Shown: positions 52,276-61,533, counted from the stretch's first letter. The stretch: DNA of 64,000 bases from an uncultured Hyphomicrobiales bacterium (GCA_903902915.1 CAIUWR010000078.1:1-64000), one strand, 5' to 3'. Notes: a model not told the origin generated them from the sequence alone. Numbers and translations are program-made.

Positions 52276-53010
52276 TCACGGCCGCCCGAACCCCGCCGCA
52301 TCGAACACAGCGCGGCAGGGCTCCTGCGCCAGGAAGGCCAGAAAGTCACGCGCGGCGGGCGCCGCCTCGCGCCCAAGGGCGACCGCGTAGCTTGTGGTCA
52401 ACTGGACCCCTTCCGGCAGCCAGGCGCCGATCTCGACCCCCTCCACAGCGACGATCTCGGTGGATTGGGTGAGGCCGAAGGGGGCGCGGCCCTCCGCCAC
52501 TTCCTTCATGACATTATAGCCGCCCACGCGCAGCACCGTGCGGTCGGCCAGTTCCGCGATCAGCCCCAGCCGCTCCAGAACCTTGTGCAAATGATTGCCC
52601 GCAGTGCCCCCGCCTGCGGGATCGCCGCGCACGATGACGGGCGCCGCGCGCAATGTGCGCACGAAGGCCTCCAGCGTCGCAATATCCGGCGCGGCTTCGC
52701 CGCATCGCACCCCCAGCGCCACCCGCGAGACGCCCACCACCACGGGCTCGCCCACCAGCCCGCGCGCCGCCAGCTCCTGAAGCGACTCCAACGAAGCGGC
52801 GAGCACATCGGCCCTCTCGCCCGCGCCCAGACGCCTCACAATGGCGCCCGATGTGTCGAACAGCGCCTGCGCGCCGCCTCCCGTGCCGGCATGGAAAAGC
52901 CTGGCGCAATGGGTGATCGCCTGACGCACGGCGCTGGCGCACAAGATGCGCAGGCATGCGCCGTTCACATTTGCGTCATCGCGCGCCCCAATGATGGTTT
53001 CGTCAGCCAT
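52276..53010 (-). CDS. ModA-like substrate-binding-domain protein without signal peptide
   Basis: 244 residues from the ATG at 53010, preceded by GGGAGG. The region LRILCASAVRQAITHCARLFHAGTGGGAQALFDTSGAIVRRL resembles the molybdate-binding (ModA, PBP-II) fold, and the ADVLAASLESLQELAARGLVGEP and FGLTQSTEIVAVEGVEIGAWLPEGVQLTTSYAVAL segments continue it. There is no signal peptide in this frame, so it may be cytoplasmic, or the secreted start was missed. No modBC genes follow. It diverges from tctB over 252 bases. Confidence 0.72.
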   Translation of the reverse strand: MADETIIGARDDANVNGACLRILCASAVRQAITHCARLFHAGTGGGAQALFDTSGAIVRRLGAGERADVLAASLESLQELAARGLVGEPVVVGVSRVALGVRCGEAAPDIATLEAFVRTLRAAPVIVRGDPAGGGTAGNHLHKVLERLGLIAELADRTVLRVGGYNVMKEVAEGRAPFGLTQSTEIVAVEGVEIGAWLPEGVQLTTSYAVALGREAAPAARDFLAFLAQEPCRAVFDAAGFGRP

Positions 53011-53262
53011 ATGCCCTCCCCATTCTATTCGCGGCGAAACATAGAGCATCTGACGCCCCGGGACGAGCGGTGGGCGCAGCCGCATGGCGCAGGCTCGGCC
53101 ATCCTAGTCGCCGCACCGCGCAAAAGTCATTTGCGGAACCGGCGCTTGCTCCCCCACCGCCAATCGTCGTATTCACTGAGGGAAGATTTGATTGGGGGCA
53201 TGGAACCATCGCGACGCAGTGCGCGGTGATGGTGGAGGCCCACATACGGGGGGAGCTGTCGC

Positions 53263-53739
53263 ATGATCAGTGAAGGTAGGCGTGACTATTACGCTGGCGG
53301 ACTGATGATCCTCATCGGCAGCGGCGCTGCTGTCATTGGATCGACCTATAAGGTCGGGGGCCTCACACAAATGGGACCGGGGTTCTTCCCTGTGTGCCTT
53401 GGCGTCCTGATCGTGATCATGGGCGTGCTGATCATGCTCGCGGCCCGGGCGGGCGCGAAGGGCGGCCCCGACATCATGGACGCCCATCATGCGCTCCCCT
53501 CCCACCCCGACTGGCGCGGCTGGGGCTGCATCATCGGCAGCGTCTTCGCCTTCCTCGTTCTGTCGGACTATGCGGGACTGGCGCCGGCCACCTTCTTCTG
53601 CGTCTTCATCGCGGCCAGCGGCGACAATGACAGTCATGTGAAAGCGTCCGCGCTTCTGGCGGCCGGCATCACCGTCTTCGCCATCCTGCTTTTTTCTTTC
53701 GTTCTGCATGTGCAGATTCCAGTTCTGAAGGGCCTGTAA
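53263..53739 (+). CDS. tctB: Tripartite tricarboxylate transporter small permease TctB
   Basis: 158 residues with about four membrane segments (YYAGGLMILIGSGAAVIGSTY, FFPVCLGVLIVIMGVLIML, IIGSVFAFLVLSDYAGLAPATFF and ASALLAAGITVFAILLFSFVLHV). The TctB fold needs the large subunit, whose gene begins two bases after this stop codon. Together they carry a carboxylate across the inner membrane using a proton or sodium gradient, with a TctC receptor. GGGGAG precedes the ATG. No receptor gene is adjacent. Confidence 0.9.
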   Translation: MISEGRRDYYAGGLMILIGSGAAVIGSTYKVGGLTQMGPGFFPVCLGVLIVIMGVLIMLAARAGAKGGPDIMDAHHALPSHPDWRGWGCIIGSVFAFLVLSDYAGLAPATFFCVFIAASGDNDSHVKASALLAAGITVFAILLFSFVLHVQIPVLKGL

Positions 53740-53740
53740 C

Positions 53741-55270
53741 ATGGACACTGGCATTGGCGGCCTCATGCATGGCTTCAGCATCGCGCTGGAGCCGCATAAT
53801 CTTCTGTGGTGCTTCGTCGGCGTCATGGTCGGCAATCTCGTCGGCGTGCTGCCCGGCATGGGCGTGCTGTCGGCGATTTCGATCCTGCTGCCGCTGACCT
53901 TCGGCATGAAGCCGGTCGCGGCGGTGCTGATGCTGTCGGGCATCTACTACGGCGCGCAATATGGCGGCGCCATTTGCTCGATCCTGCTCAACCTGCCCTG
54001 TCACCCCCCCCATGCGGTGACCTGTCTCGACGGCTTCCCCATGACCAAACAGGGCCGCGGCGGCGTGGCGCTGGGCATCACCATGATGGGGTCGATGTTC
54101 GGGGCGGCCTTCGGCATCCTGCAAATGATCTTCTTCGCGCCCTATGTGGCGAAGGTCGCCTTCCAGTTCGGCGCCCCGGAGATCTGCGCGCTGATGCTGC
54201 TGGGCCTGTTGGCGGGCTCGACCCTCGCCAAGGGATCGCCCCTCAAGGGCGTGGCCATGACCATGCTGGGCCTGCTGCTGGGCATCATGGGCACGGACGT
54301 GAACACGGGCGTCGAGCGTTTCACCTTCGGCATCGTGGATCTGTCCGACGGCCTCGAACTGGTGGCCCTGTCGCTCGGCCTCTTCGGCATTGCGGAGTTC
54401 TTGCGCTCGGTGAACAACACCGCGCCCCTGAATCTCACCTATACGAAGATCAAGGTCGCGGACATGATGCCCACCAGGGACGACATGAAGCGCTCCGCCA
54501 TGCCCATCCTGCGCGGCACGGTGATCGGCAGTCTTTGCTCGTGCATTCCAGGCACGGGACCGACCATCGCCTCCTTCGTCGCCTACGCCACCGAAAAGAA
54601 GGTGTCGAAGACGCCGGAACGCTTCGGCCATGGCGCGATCGAGGGCGTGGCGGCTCCCGAGGCCTCGACCCATTCGTCCGTGCAGGGCGACTTCATCCCC
54701 ACCATGAGCCTTGGCATTCCAGGCGACGCGGTGATGGCCCTGCTGCTGGGCGCATTGATCATCCACGGCATCACGCCCGGCCCGCGCCTGATCGTCGAAC
54801 ATCCCGATATCTTCTGGGGCCTGATCGCCAGCTTCTGGGTGGGCAACCTGATCCTCGTCATCCTGAATGTGCCGATGATCGGCATCTGGGTGAAGCTGTT
54901 GATGATCCCCTACAAATATCTTTATCCCAGCGCGCTGTTCTTCATCTGCATCGGCGTCTTCGCCGCCCGCAACTCGCTCTTCGACGTGGGCGCCACGCTG
55001 GCGCTCGGCATCTTCGGCTATCTGCTGGTGCTTCTGAAATTCGAACCCGCGCCCATCCTGCTCGGCTTCGTGCTCGGCCCGCGCTTTGAGGAAAACTTCC
55101 GGCGCGCGCTGATCATCTCGCGCGGCGATCTGATGACCTTCGTGGAGCGCCCGATTTCGGCGGTGTTCCTGGGCTTCTGCCTGCTGCTCATCGGCGCCCA
55201 GCTCTATGTGCGCATCCGCAAGCCCAAATTCATCGACAAGCCCGCCATTGCGGGCCATGGGATCGAATAG
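53741..55270 (+). CDS. tctA: Tripartite tricarboxylate transporter large permease TctA
   Basis: 509 residues with about eleven membrane segments. The conserved duplicated loops are GVLPGMGVLSAISILLPLTFGM near residue 30 and CIPGTGPTIASFVAYATEKKVSK at about 270, followed by FIPTMSLGIPGDAVMALLLGAL. This is the DUF112/TctA channel subunit; substrate class cannot be read. It forms an operon with tctB, and a strong terminator follows. Possible receptors are the three TctC-like proteins in the window (11.6, 12.8 and 57.9 kb). Confidence 0.95.
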   Translation: MDTGIGGLMHGFSIALEPHNLLWCFVGVMVGNLVGVLPGMGVLSAISILLPLTFGMKPVAAVLMLSGIYYGAQYGGAICSILLNLPCHPPHAVTCLDGFPMTKQGRGGVALGITMMGSMFGAAFGILQMIFFAPYVAKVAFQFGAPEICALMLLGLLAGSTLAKGSPLKGVAMTMLGLLLGIMGTDVNTGVERFTFGIVDLSDGLELVALSLGLFGIAEFLRSVNNTAPLNLTYTKIKVADMMPTRDDMKRSAMPILRGTVIGSLCSCIPGTGPTIASFVAYATEKKVSKTPERFGHGAIEGVAAPEASTHSSVQGDFIPTMSLGIPGDAVMALLLGALIIHGITPGPRLIVEHPDIFWGLIASFWVGNLILVILNVPMIGIWVKLLMIPYKYLYPSALFFICIGVFAARNSLFDVGATLALGIFGYLLVLLKFEPAPILLGFVLGPRFEENFRRALIISRGDLMTFVERPISAVFLGFCLLLIGAQLYVRIRKPKFIDKPAIAGHGIE

Positions 55271-55298
55271 GGTCGCCTTGAGAAGCGGATGAACTTTG

Positions 55299-55329
55299 CG
55301 GCGCGGGCGGGTCCCGCGCCGTTTTGTTT
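55299..55329 (+). terminator. rho-independent terminator of tctBA
   Basis: CGGCGCGGG (55299-55307) pairs with CCCGCGCCG (55313-55321) around a five-base loop, followed by a T-rich stretch (ttttgttt). It lies 28 bases past the tctA stop and ends the operon before an AT-rich island. Confidence 0.88.
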
Positions 55330-55482
55330 GGGAGGCGATCATCCCGCAAGCTTAGAAGCTCGCACATTTTTGAACCATTGAAGTCAATGAAATTTGTTAT
55401 TAATATCATTTAAAATGTTTCTTTATCAGACACTCACATCAGGCAAAAATTCATCATTAGTCATCGAAAGGACAGACAGATC

Positions 55483-56073
55483 ATGCTTTTAATCAACAAC
55501 AATGGAGAAAATAATCTTATTTCATTAGAAAATGATGACAACTTGAATGGCGGCGTGAGCATCAGCGCCAACAACAACAAACTGAAAATTGGAGCTGGCT
55601 GCAAAGCGCACAATCTGAAAATTGATCTCGGTGAAAACTGCAACGTTTTGATCGGAGATAACTGCACTTTAGGTTGCTTAAATATTTGGGCGTCCAGAGA
55701 TGCCGAAATAATCATCGGCTCCGATTCCAATTTCACCTGGATCGCCCAGATCTCCTGCCACGAGCCCAGCTCGATAATGATCGGGAGCAACTTTTTGTGC
55801 GCGACGGACGTGTTGATCACATCAAGCGACATGCATGGGATTTACGACCTCGAAACCGGCGAAAGAGTGAACCCTGCAAAAAACATCGTCATTAACGAAT
55901 CAGTCTGGCTGGGAATTGGCGCGATCGTTTTGAAGGGGTCCAAGGTCGGCCATGACTCAATCATAGGCGCAAGATCAGTCGTGATGGGCGAAATTCCAAA
56001 CAATTCCGTAGCTGTGGGCAACCCTGCCAGAGTGATCAAGCAAAATGTTTTCTGGAAACATACTCTGGATTGA
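55483..56073 (+). CDS. Left-handed beta-helix (hexapeptide) acyltransferase, AT-rich
   Basis: 196 residues of hexapeptide repeats (LKIGAGCKAHNLKIDLGENC, VLIGDNCTLGCLNIW and later VWLGIGAIVLKGSKVGHDSIIGARSVVMGEIPNNSVAVGNPARVIK, in pieces), ending in the typical GNPARVI. The SSDMHGIYDLETGERVN loop with a catalytic-type histidine resembles xenobiotic/colanic or serine-O-acetyltransferase-like enzymes such as WcaF. Base composition is strikingly AT-rich compared with both neighbours, and the upstream 150 bases even more so. No glycan cluster surrounds it. Transfer from a low-GC source is likely. Confidence 0.85.
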   Translation: MLLINNNGENNLISLENDDNLNGGVSISANNNKLKIGAGCKAHNLKIDLGENCNVLIGDNCTLGCLNIWASRDAEIIIGSDSNFTWIAQISCHEPSSIMIGSNFLCATDVLITSSDMHGIYDLETGERVNPAKNIVINESVWLGIGAIVLKGSKVGHDSIIGARSVVMGEIPNNSVAVGNPARVIKQNVFWKHTLD

Positions 56074-56147
56074 ATTCGCCAACGTTCACACTTGACCCCC
56101 GCTCATAAATGCAGGCCCCTGCGAAGCGACGAGCAGACGGAGACAGC

Positions 56148-57506
56148 ATGGCCGGGGACGCGACAGCGCCGCAGAGCGAAGACTGGTTTGGCCATCCGCG
56201 TGGCCTGACTTTCCTTTTCGCCACCGAAATGTGGGAACGTTTCTCCTATTACGGCATGCGGGCGCTGCTGGTGCTCTACATGGTGGGCGACCTGCTGAAG
56301 CCGGAAAACGCCGCGCAGGTGCTGGGCCTTCCAGCGCTGCGGCAGGGATTGGAGACGATCTCCGGCCCGCTCGGCGCCCAGCCCTTCGCCTCGCAAATCT
56401 ACGGGCTCTATTCGGGCTTCGTCTATCTGACGCCCATTCTGGGAGGCTGGCTCGCCGACCGCTGGCTGGGGCGTCGCCGCACGGTGGCCGTGGGGGCGGG
56501 GCTGATGGTGGCTGGCCATTTCCTGATGGCTTCGGAGCGCTTCTTCCTGCTGGCGCTGATTCTGCTGATTCTGGGCTCTGGCGCCTTCAAGCCCAACATC
56601 GTGACGCAGGTTGGCGCGCTCTACGGGACGCGGGACGAGCGGCGGGACCGGGCCTATTCGATCTTCTATGTGGGCATCAACATCGGCGCCTTCTTCTCGC
56701 CGCTGATCTGCGGAACCCTGGGCGAGACGGTGGGCTGGCACTATGGCTTCGCCAGCGCGGGGGTCGGCATGGCGGTGGGCCTCGCCATCTATCTGGTGGG
56801 CGGGAAGAACCTGCCCGCCGAACGGAAGACGCCTGAATCCGTGCAAGCGCCGCGGGAAGAAACGAGCCTGCGCAGCGCCCTGCTGGGCCTCGCTCTGCTC
56901 TTCGCGCCCTCGGCCCTGTTCTGGGCCGCCTATGAGCAACAGGGCAACACCATCGCCTTGTTCGCCCAGAGCGCGGACCGCTCCATCGGCTTCGGGGCCT
57001 GGAGCGTCGAGATTCCCGTGACCTGGTTTCAAGCTTTCAACCCGCTGATGATCTTCGCCTTCACGCCGCTGGTGGTGGGCCTGTGGGCGCGGCTGGCGCG
57101 GCGCGGACGCGAGCCATCCACCATCGCCAAGCTCTGGACCGGCTGCTTTGGCCTCAGCGCGGGCTATCTGGTGCTGGCTTTGGGCGCGGCGCTGACCGAG
57201 GGGACGCAGGCCAGCTGGCTCTGGCTGCTGGCCTATTTCGTGGTGATCACCTTCGCCGAACTCTATTTCTCGCCCATCGGCCTGTCGCTGGTCTCGCGCA
57301 TGGCGCCGCGTTCCTCACGCTCGCTGGTCATGGGCCTGTGGCTCGCCTCCACCTTCATCGGCAATCTGTCGGCGGGCTGGCTGGGCGGCCTGTGGTCCCG
57401 CCTGCCGCACGCGACTTTCTTTCTGATCGTCGCGGGCGTGTCGGCTGCGGCGGGCTTGCTGCTGCTGGGCGCCCGCCGCAAGTTGAGCGCGCTCTTGCCT
57501 GCGTGA
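56148..57506 (+). CDS. Proton-dependent peptide transporter, POT/PTR family
   Basis: 452 residues, twelve or more membrane segments. The POT signature ExxERFSYYG is EMWERFSYYGMRALL near residue 25, and the second family signature is FYVGINIGAFFSPLICG. Imports di- and tripeptides with protons. The start at ATG 56148 has GGAGA upstream and begins AGDATAPQSEDWFGHPRG; codons further up are unlikely. It follows the AT-rich acyltransferase gene but its own composition is normal for the genome. Confidence 0.93.
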   Translation: MAGDATAPQSEDWFGHPRGLTFLFATEMWERFSYYGMRALLVLYMVGDLLKPENAAQVLGLPALRQGLETISGPLGAQPFASQIYGLYSGFVYLTPILGGWLADRWLGRRRTVAVGAGLMVAGHFLMASERFFLLALILLILGSGAFKPNIVTQVGALYGTRDERRDRAYSIFYVGINIGAFFSPLICGTLGETVGWHYGFASAGVGMAVGLAIYLVGGKNLPAERKTPESVQAPREETSLRSALLGLALLFAPSALFWAAYEQQGNTIALFAQSADRSIGFGAWSVEIPVTWFQAFNPLMIFAFTPLVVGLWARLARRGREPSTIAKLWTGCFGLSAGYLVLALGAALTEGTQASWLWLLAYFVVITFAELYFSPIGLSLVSRMAPRSSRSLVMGLWLASTFIGNLSAGWLGGLWSRLPHATFFLIVAGVSAAAGLLLLGARRKLSALLPA

Positions 57507-57508
57507 GC

Positions 57509-57730
57509 CTACCGCTCGCCCGATTGCTGGTTATGCACCTGATCCTGCAACTGCTCGTTCTGGATCTCGCGGCCATCGAGCCCTTGCGAGTCCGGGCGGC
57601 GGCTCTTGTCGCGGTTGGACAGAACCTCGTTATCCCCGATCTTGTTTCCGGGAACTTCGGTCATGGCGCCGGAACCTGACCCCTTGTGATGGACGCCCTC
57701 GCCGAGTTTCTTGTGATTGGCATTGGCCAT
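57509..57730 (-). CDS. Small hydrophilic conserved-looking hypothetical protein
   Basis: 73 residues from the ATG at 57730, preceded by GAGG. It is strongly hydrophilic, with asparagine, glutamine, lysine and aspartate throughout: MANANHKKLGEGVHHKGSGS, then MTEVPGNKIGDNEVLSNRDKSRRPDSQGL and REIQNEQLQDQVHNQQSGER. No membrane segment or known domain. Such proteins look like small disordered stress proteins, but I cannot assign a function. It is convergent with the peptide transporter gene, with two bases between stops. Confidence 0.7.
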   Translation of the reverse strand: MANANHKKLGEGVHHKGSGSGAMTEVPGNKIGDNEVLSNRDKSRRPDSQGLDGREIQNEQLQDQVHNQQSGER

Positions 57731-57899
57731 AATCGCCTCGCTCCTCGCCCGCCTGCCGGACGCCGAGGGTGAACGCAGCTGGGAAGGCATCGTTGCGTCG
57801 GGGATGGCTGAAAGGGGTACGCCTTGTCTCCGCCCCTCATTCAGGCGAAACTCTCTCCAACTGGCGCTGATCCGACGCCGCGCCACCAAGGGGAAACAG

Positions 57900-58871
57900 A
57901 TGACAAAAACGACCGCGCCACGCTGGCTGCGCCTCGCCGCCGCCTTGAGCCTTGGGCTCTGCGCCGCAGCCCAGGCGGCGGATTATCCAACCCAGCAAAT
58001 CAAGATCGTGGTCCCACTGCCGCCGGGCAGCGCGCCGGATTTTCTCTCGCGCATCATCAGCGCCTCGTTTCAGCAGCAATGGGGCCAGACGGTCGTCGTC
58101 GAGAACAGGCCCGGCGCCGCCCAGAATCTGGGCGGCGAACTTGTGGCCCGCGCCGCGCCCGACGGCTACACCCTGCTGACCTCGCCCCCGCCGCCCATCG
58201 CGCTGAACAAATATCTCTTCCCCAATCTGAAATATGATCCCGACAAATTCACCCCGGTCACGGTCATTTGCAGCGTTCCCAATGTGCTGCTGGTGCGCAA
58301 CAATCTGCCCGCGACCAATCTCGCGGAATTCGTGGCGCTGGCGCGCAGGCCCGGCGGCCTCACCTACGCCTCGACCGGGGCGGGCAGCACCCTGCATCTC
58401 ACCGCCGAAATCATCCGGGCGAAGACGGGCGCGGACCTCGTCCATGTGCCGTTCAAGGGCACCGGCGAGGTGATGACCGAATTGCTGGCCGGGCGCATCG
58501 ACTTCGCCTTCGCCAATCTGCTCGACGCCTGGCCGCATCTGTCGTCGGGCGGCATGCGGGCGCTGGCCATCGGCTCGGAAAAACGCGACCCCAGCCTGCC
58601 CGACGTACCGGCCCTGAACGAAATGTGGCCTGATCTCGTCTCGGGCACCTGGTTCGCCGTGGTCGCCCCGCCCGACACCCCTCGCGAGATCGCGGAGAAG
58701 CTGTCGGCGGGAATCCGCACCGCCTTCCAGGCGCCGGAAGCCGCCAAACGTCTGCAGGAACTGCGCGCCACCCCCGTATTGAGCACGCCTGCGGAAGCCG
58801 CGCGCCTTTTCAAACAGGATAGCGAACGTTGGGGCGCAGTGATCCAGGCCAATCATATCAAGGGGGAATGA
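57900..58871 (+). CDS. TctC/Bug-type tricarboxylate transporter receptor, third copy
   Basis: 323 residues from the ATG at 57900. Signal peptide LRLAAALSLGLCAAAQA, then ADYPTQQIKIVVPLPPGSAPDFLSRIISASFQQQWGQTVVVENRPGAAQNLGGELVARAAPDGYTLL in classic Bug order. Distinct from the tandem pair at 11.6-13.8 kb: it has the standard VENRPGA motif that they replace with VVAQSMPGAG. It could serve tctBA, 2.6 kb upstream, but the AT-rich gene and the transporter lie between. Ligand unknown. Confidence 0.88.
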   Translation: MTKTTAPRWLRLAAALSLGLCAAAQAADYPTQQIKIVVPLPPGSAPDFLSRIISASFQQQWGQTVVVENRPGAAQNLGGELVARAAPDGYTLLTSPPPPIALNKYLFPNLKYDPDKFTPVTVICSVPNVLLVRNNLPATNLAEFVALARRPGGLTYASTGAGSTLHLTAEIIRAKTGADLVHVPFKGTGEVMTELLAGRIDFAFANLLDAWPHLSSGGMRALAIGSEKRDPSLPDVPALNEMWPDLVSGTWFAVVAPPDTPREIAEKLSAGIRTAFQAPEAAKRLQELRATPVLSTPAEAARLFKQDSERWGAVIQANHIKGE

Positions 58872-58952
58872 GCCGCAGAGGCGGCCAGCCTGACCTTGAC
58901 TTGAAATGGCCGCAAATGGGGCCGTGAATGAGCCGTCATCCTGTGAGGCGCC

Positions 58953-60341
58953 ATGTCGGGCAATCCAGATCCAACCCTTGTCGCCCTGCACCGCTTCGGG
59001 CTCGGCGCCCGCCCCGGCGACCGGGCGCGCGTCGGCGCCGACGCGCGCGGCTTTGTGATCGCGCAACTGAACGGCCAGGTCCCCATCATCGGCGCCCAAC
59101 TTCCCGCCTCGGACGAAGCCACGCGGCAGCGCCATGCGGCGGAGGCGACGCGCAAGGAAGCGAGCCAGCGGCCGGCCCCATCGACCATGGCGGAGGCCGG
59201 GGCCGTAAAGGACGAAGAACCCCATATCGAAATGACGCTCTTTCGCGCCGAGGCGGCCGCGCGCTTCCAGCAACTCGCGAGCGCCGAGCGGGGCCTGATC
59301 GAGCGGCTCGTGCTGTTCTGGAGCAACCATTTTACCGTATCGGCCGCCAAGGGGGCGGCGGTGCGCGCCCTGGTGGGCGCCTTCGAGCGGGAGGCGATCC
59401 GCCCCCATGTGTTGGGCCGCTTCCAGGATATGCTCATGGCGGTGGAGCAGCATCCGGCCATGCTGATCTATCTCGACAACACCCAGTCCTTCGGCCCCAA
59501 CTCGCGCGCCGGATTGAACCGCGAGCGGGGCCTTAACGAAAATCTCGCGCGCGAGACTCTCGAACTGCACACGCTGGGCGTCGATGGCGGCTATGGACAG
59601 GCGGATGTGGGCGCGCTGGCGCGGATCTATACCGGCTGGGGCATCACCGGACCGCAGCAAGGCCCGCCTGACGGAGGGCGCTTCAACTTCGCCCCGCCGC
59701 GTCACGAGCCGGGGCCGCAGACCCTGCTTGGCCGCACCTATCCCGAAAGACAAGGCAAGGCGGGGCTGGAGCAGGGCGGGGCGGCGCTGGCCGATCTCGC
59801 CCGACACCCCTCCACCGCCCGCTTCATCGCCCGCAAACTGGCCCGCCATTTCGTCGCCGACGAGCCGCCCGCGACGCTGGTCGCCAAGCTGGAAGCCGCC
59901 TTCACGGCGAGCGATGGCGATCTTTCAACCGTGACCCGCGCCCTCCTCGAAGCGCCCGAGGCTTGGTCGGCGCCGCTCGCCAAACTGCGCACGCCGATGG
60001 ATTTCATGGCGGCGCTGATGCGGGCGGCGGGCCGCGCGCCCGAAGGCCCGGCCATGATCATTGGGCTGCGCCTGATGGGCCAGCCCCTGTGGCAAGCGCC
60101 CGGCCCCAATGGCTGGCCGGACACGACCGCCGCCTGGCTCGCGCCCGAGGCGATGGCGGCGCGTCTCGACATCGCCGCCCAATGGGGACGGCGAGCGGGC
60201 GACGTCGATCCGCTCGATCTCGCAAACGACATCCTCGGCCCCGCCGCCTCCCGCGACACGCGCGAGGCCATCGCGGGGGCCGAAAGCCGCGCCCAGGGCC
60301 TTGCGCTTTTGTTCATGTCGCCCGAATTCCAGCGTCGATGA
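58953..60341 (+). CDS. DUF1800 protein
   Basis: 462 residues. DPTLVALHRFGLGARPGDRARVGADARGFVIAQLNG opens the DUF1800 family; LVLFWSNHFTVSAAKG, HPAMLIYLDNTQSFGPNSRAGLNRERGLNENLARETLELHTLGVDGGYGQADVGALARIYTGW are its main blocks (in pieces). No signal peptide is seen in this frame. The family is nearly always paired with DUF1501, here 10 bases downstream. Its biochemical role is unknown. The pair and a following short Hsp70 form an unexplained row. Confidence 0.9.
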   Translation: MSGNPDPTLVALHRFGLGARPGDRARVGADARGFVIAQLNGQVPIIGAQLPASDEATRQRHAAEATRKEASQRPAPSTMAEAGAVKDEEPHIEMTLFRAEAAARFQQLASAERGLIERLVLFWSNHFTVSAAKGAAVRALVGAFEREAIRPHVLGRFQDMLMAVEQHPAMLIYLDNTQSFGPNSRAGLNRERGLNENLARETLELHTLGVDGGYGQADVGALARIYTGWGITGPQQGPPDGGRFNFAPPRHEPGPQTLLGRTYPERQGKAGLEQGGAALADLARHPSTARFIARKLARHFVADEPPATLVAKLEAAFTASDGDLSTVTRALLEAPEAWSAPLAKLRTPMDFMAALMRAAGRAPEGPAMIIGLRLMGQPLWQAPGPNGWPDTTAAWLAPEAMAARLDIAAQWGRRAGDVDPLDLANDILGPAASRDTREAIAGAESRAQGLALLFMSPEFQRR

Positions 60342-60351
60342 GGCAAGCCCC

Positions 60352-61533
60352 ATGAGCATCACACGCCGCACCTTTCTGCGCGCAAGCGCCGCCTTCGGGG
60401 CTCTGGCGCCGGCGACCCACGCCTTTGGCGCCGCGCGCGATTCGCGCCTCGTCACCATCGTGCTGCGCGGCGCCCTTGACGGGATGGCCGCCGTCGCGCC
60501 CATCGGCGATCCGGCCTATGCGGGCTTGCGGGGGGATCTCGCACTTACAAGGGCGAACGCCCTGCCGCTCGACGGATTCTTCGCTCTGCATCCAGCCATG
60601 CCGCAATTCGCCCGGCTCTATCAGGCCCGGCAGGCGCTGGTGGTCCATGCGGCGGCGAGCCCCTATCGGGGCCGCTCCCATTTCGAGGGGCAGGATGTGC
60701 TGGAGAGCGGCCAGTCGAGCGTCGGGCGCGCCGACAGCGGCTGGATGAACCGGATGTTGCAGGCCCTGCCCTCCAGCAGGAACGCAGGCCGCGAGGGTTT
60801 GGCGGTGGGCGCGCTGACGCCGCTCATCATGCGCGGCCCCGCCCCCGTGCTGGGCTGGGCGCCGCAATCCCTCAAGGCGGAGGACGATCTGGCCCAGCGC
60901 GTTCTGAGCCTCTACCGCCATGCCGATCCGGCGCTTGGAGCGGCGCTGGCCCAGGGGCTCGACACCAACCACATGGCGCTCAACGCCAGCAAAGGCGTGG
61001 AAGCGAACCAAGGCGCAGGCCAGCCCCATGCGGCCATGGTGAAGACGGCGGAGGGCGCGGCGCGCCTGTTGGCGCAGGACAATGGGCCCCGCATCGCAGC
61101 GCTGGCCTTCGATGGCTGGGACACCCATGTGAACGAGAGCGCCCGCCTCGCCCAGCTTCTGGCTGGCCTCGACGCCGCGCTGGCGACTTTCGAACAGACC
61201 CTTGGCGCCCGCTGGGCCGACACCGCCATTCTCGTGGTGACGGAATTTGGCCGCACCGTGCAGATCAACGGAACCGGGGGCTCGGATCATGGGACCGGCA
61301 GCGTCGCCTTTCTGGCGGGCGGGGCGGTGAAGGGCGGGCGCGTGGTGGCGGACTGGCCGGGGCTCGCGCAAGCGCAACTTTTCGAGGGCCGCGACCTGAA
61401 GCCCACCCTCGATCTGCGGGCGCTGGCCAAGGGACTGGCGGCGGACCATCTGGGGCTATCAGCCAAAGCCCTTGACGATGCGATCTTTCCCGGCTCGCAG
61501 ACGGTGCGCCCGCTCACCGGGCTCATCGCGTGA
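60352..61533 (+). CDS. DUF1501 protein with twin-arginine signal
   Basis: 393 residues. The start ITRRTFLRASAAFGALAPATHAFGA has the RRxFLR twin-arginine pattern, so it is exported folded, implying a bound cofactor or metal. Family blocks: VTIVLRGALDGMAAVAPIGD, FALHPAMPQFARLYQARQALVVHAAASPYRGRSHFEGQDVLESG, FDGWDTHVNE and VVTEFGRTVQINGTGGSDHGTGSVAFLAGGAVKGG. The His/Asp motifs recall the alkaline-phosphatase/sulfatase fold, which is inference. It follows its DUF1800 partner on the same strand by 10 bases. Confidence 0.9.
   Translation: MSITRRTFLRASAAFGALAPATHAFGAARDSRLVTIVLRGALDGMAAVAPIGDPAYAGLRGDLALTRANALPLDGFFALHPAMPQFARLYQARQALVVHAAASPYRGRSHFEGQDVLESGQSSVGRADSGWMNRMLQALPSSRNAGREGLAVGALTPLIMRGPAPVLGWAPQSLKAEDDLAQRVLSLYRHADPALGAALAQGLDTNHMALNASKGVEANQGAGQPHAAMVKTAEGAARLLAQDNGPRIAALAFDGWDTHVNESARLAQLLAGLDAALATFEQTLGARWADTAILVVTEFGRTVQINGTGGSDHGTGSVAFLAGGAVKGGRVVADWPGLAQAQLFEGRDLKPTLDLRALAKGLAADHLGLSAKALDDAIFPGSQTVRPLTGLIA

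Noticed and set aside
53669-55342. Long minus-strand frame opposite tctA
   Set aside because: Chance frame of GC-rich DNA; it is dominated by Gln/His/Asp/Arg and overlaps all of tctA.
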